From the NCBI GenBank assembly GCA_017621845.1, contig JAGASI010000023.1:101377-165376 (forward strand): a stretch of DNA of 64,000 nt, given 5' to 3'. The notes beneath the pieces are model-generated. The model made no database searches. It saw only the letters and a list, made by a program, of their open reading frames with translations, and had not been told where the DNA came from. Numbering within the stretch: position 1 is the stretch's first letter; each line of letters starts with the position of its first letter. Below, in pieces: positions 63,301 to 64,000 of the stretch. Source of the stretch: Muribaculaceae bacterium (GTDB lineage: Bacteria > Bacteroidota > Bacteroidia > Bacteroidales > Muribaculaceae). A program made the translations under genes and the position numbers.

Positions 63301-63729
63301 GAGGTAGAAGCCAACGAGAATGTTCGTGGTGAACAGTTTGTAGCCCTTATCTATCCTGCAGAGTCGTTTGATTTAGGCGAGGTGTCAATAGCACTGTTTG
63401 ATAGCCATGACCTTGAAGAAGGTACAGTTTCCAATATCCAATTCTTTGGAGAGTTGGCCGGTCTCGAGGTTGGTAAACGATACAGCGCAGTACTCTTCAC
63501 ACTCTCCGGCGAATCATTCTTCAGCGGATTTGAGTATGTCAACAGTATTGAATTTACAGTCAAGAAGGCAGGTACCCAGTCAATCCAAAGCCTTGAGGAG
63601 GGCGATGTCGATGATACTGAGGCAACCTATTATAATCTCCATGGAGTTAAGGTTGACGCTGACAACCTCATCCCGGGCATGTATATTAAAGTACAAGGAG
63701 GGCGTGCATCAAAGATATGTGTTAAGTAA
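60316..63729 (+). CDS. Secreted C10 (streptopain-like) cysteine peptidase with tandem repeat domains
   Basis: This is a 1137-aa exported proenzyme. A signal peptide (1-20) is followed by a Spi/propeptide inhibitory domain (about 21-120). The C10 catalytic domain (about 150-380) has Cys177 in YTGCVATAMAQVM, His322 in GGHCFVCDGY and the NWGWSGSYDGYF motif. After a beta domain come four Ser/Thr-rich repeats of about 113 residues (starting near 517, 630, 743 and 860), each with STGF/STGY, NTYS and GTYYL landmarks. The C-terminus (YYNLHGVKV, GMYIKV, ICVK) resembles the tails found on exported Bacteroidetes proteins. Probably a surface or released protease acting on host or competitor proteins. Confidence 0.92.
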   Translation: MRKNLLLSALLLSSVGMGYARTLTPEEALSRVGQGGPSKVLSQKLTQSTLVETGSYNNMPTYYVFVKGNQTLFVGADDLAEPLLGYIDNGDYNQDKMPPQLKWWLSEYSREIEYASKRESKGVVGRRARVQFDQTVSRPAKASRQAISPLCKTTWDQAAPYNNLCPTKNGTRTYTGCVATAMAQVMKYHEYPAKGVGSNSYTWNNQTLSMNFASTTFDWNNMLNTYASSSSGTSAQRTAIATLMKACGYAVNMTYGVDSDGGSGATSFDITPALVNNFSYDKATHTEFRDYYSETEWEDMIYDNLKNVGPVVYCGASNQGGHCFVCDGYNTSGYFHINWGWSGSYDGYFKLSALNPEGQGIGGYAGGYNSQQDATLGIRKPQTGSVLPEAYLAIEGTLTATASSRAITFKATNGGFYNMSCYSGTFSVGLALTSGSSTQYVGETSLGTVKPGYGTASLQLTVPSSVSVGSYKASLVYKVGSGSWKPFKYHYGSPSSIDITVSSSGVTIGASGTTTDGAITVTKATSSTGYVVGQTATVTATVKNTYSTSKTVSISAYLCQVSGSSYSVKAQLGTNSVTVPANSTKTSTFSATLSSSLATGTYYLVFADADNYIINDPVEVQVTQASSTTGEISVTSMSSSTGFTIGQSATVAASFKNTYSTSKTITAKALICSKGTSGYTIKATLASQSVTLSAGGTKNVNFTGTVPSTLSAGSYYLIIADSSNNILSDIQTIEVKEAASEDGEITVTSATSSTGFTIGQTAKVSMTVKNTYSSTQSVTLKAYLCTKGTSSYSIAENLGSTTVSVGANASKTASISTTLSTSITAGTYYLVVCDLDNYILNTPSAVNVKAASSGDNTTNMSLSINSVTTSTGFTAGSTCKLTVKFGNSTSSTQKATVTPTFYTKSGSTYTKVATLSAKSVSVTSGYTKSVTFSSTLSSALSSGTYYLQFIDENGANVGNKIYSLSVTGSTSRYSVRSFSMANPDDVDADNVQLNVEVEANENVRGEQFVALIYPAESFDLGEVSIALFDSHDLEEGTVSNIQFFGELAGLEVGKRYSAVLFTLSGESFFSGFEYVNSIEFTVKKAGTQSIQSLEEGDVDDTEATYYNLHGVKVDADNLIPGMYIKVQGGRASKICVK
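61864..63222 (+). repeat. Four in-frame repeats of about 339 bp in the C10 peptidase gene
   Basis: Units begin near 61864, 62203, 62542 and 62893. The first three are spaced exactly 339 nt (113 codons); the fourth is more diverged. They encode immunoglobulin-like beta domains that probably serve adhesion or spacing. Confidence 0.8.
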
Positions 63730-63767
63730 TATAATAAGAAAAGCCTGAAAATAATAACCTGATGCGG

Positions 63768-63794
63768 GGGGGGAGCACACTGTGGTCTCCCCCC
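63768..63794 (+). terminator. Terminator of the C10 peptidase gene
   Basis: GGGGGGAG (63768-63775) pairs with CTCCCCCC (63787-63794) and is followed by ATTCTTTT, 39 nt after the stop codon. The last 200 nt of the window show no further gene. Confidence 0.85.
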
Positions 63795-64000
63795 ATTCTT
63801 TTATATACTGATACCGAAATCCTGATTGCGCCCTCAAACAAAAGGGGTCAGCGGACAGGAGCGGTTGGTAGGGGTCAGCGTGCAAGAAGGCTCTAAAATA
63901 ATGTGATAGGCATGAAAGACCACAGTTATAGCCGTTCAATAGGCTCGTGACGAAGCCTGTCAGTGATGACTAATTCTGAATTAAGATGCGCAGGGCCGGT

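Noticed and set aside
63800..64000. Possible repeat or gene start at the right edge
   Set aside because: GGGGTCAGCG occurs twice and AAGAAGGCTCTAAA resembles part of the 38.6-kb element, but too little sequence remains to support a call.

Overview
The window looks like chromosomal DNA of a gut-type Bacteroidales bacterium, most plausibly Muribaculaceae-like (inference; no rRNA is present). Support comes from many promoters of the Bacteroidetes form TTG-N20-TAnnTTTG, the near absence of Shine-Dalgarno sequences, several TonB-receptor-like outer-membrane barrels, a Bacteroidetes-type LptD, a four-gene 2-oxoacid:ferredoxin oxidoreductase, a pRiA4b ORF-3 family protein and a secreted C10 (streptopain) peptidase. 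No phage, intact insertion sequence, CRISPR array or rRNA operon was seen. Three tRNA genes are present: Leu-CAA, Leu-UAG and Arg-CCU.

Layout. 1-1.5 kb: the end of folC and a small polytopic membrane protein. 2-15.7 kb: a surface polysaccharide locus with acyltransferase, Wza-like export lipoprotein, Wzc-like tyrosine kinase/co-polymerase, Wzx flippase, Wzy-like polymerase, three GT4 glycosyltransferases (one AT-rich and inverted), a CapK/PaaK-like adenylate-forming enzyme and an arginase. 16-24.5 kb: a surface protein, a tandem GT2 glycosyltransferase, rpiB and a GH20 hexosaminidase, then fabF and acpP. 24.6-26.2 kb: a pRiA4b ORF-3 protein and an Lrp/AsnC regulator.

26.2-32.7 kb is the most interesting part. 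It is a five-gene minus-strand operon that reads as a complete RiPP (ribosomally made, post-translationally modified peptide) pathway: a 67-aa precursor with a double-glycine leader and four cysteines spaced C-x4-C-x8-C-x4-C, a radical SAM/SPASM enzyme, an outer-membrane beta-barrel, a C39-peptidase ABC exporter, and a 66-aa stub equivalent to only the membrane anchor of an HlyD adaptor. It has its own strong promoter, a hairpin between precursor and enzyme genes, and a shared terminator.

33-40 kb: M64 metallopeptidase, patatin-barrel protein, acyl-ACP thioesterase, rubrerythrin and another glycosyltransferase. 40-45 kb: the ferredoxin oxidoreductase operon, tRNA-Arg, and a cdd-thyA-folA pyrimidine/folate operon. 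45-53 kb: a UvrD-type helicase, LptD and a TonB-like barrel. 53-60 kb: a DUF5715-like lipoprotein, an AsmA-like protein, a HAD phosphatase and aroB in one operon. 60-64 kb: a large secreted C10 peptidase with four about 113-aa repeats.

Scattered between genes is a family of related palindromic repeats built from a conserved core and interchangeable ends (about 0.7, 19.3, 32.7, 38.6 and 59.9 kb). At least four genes have a -7 promoter box only 4-7 nt from the start codon, suggesting leaderless mRNAs.
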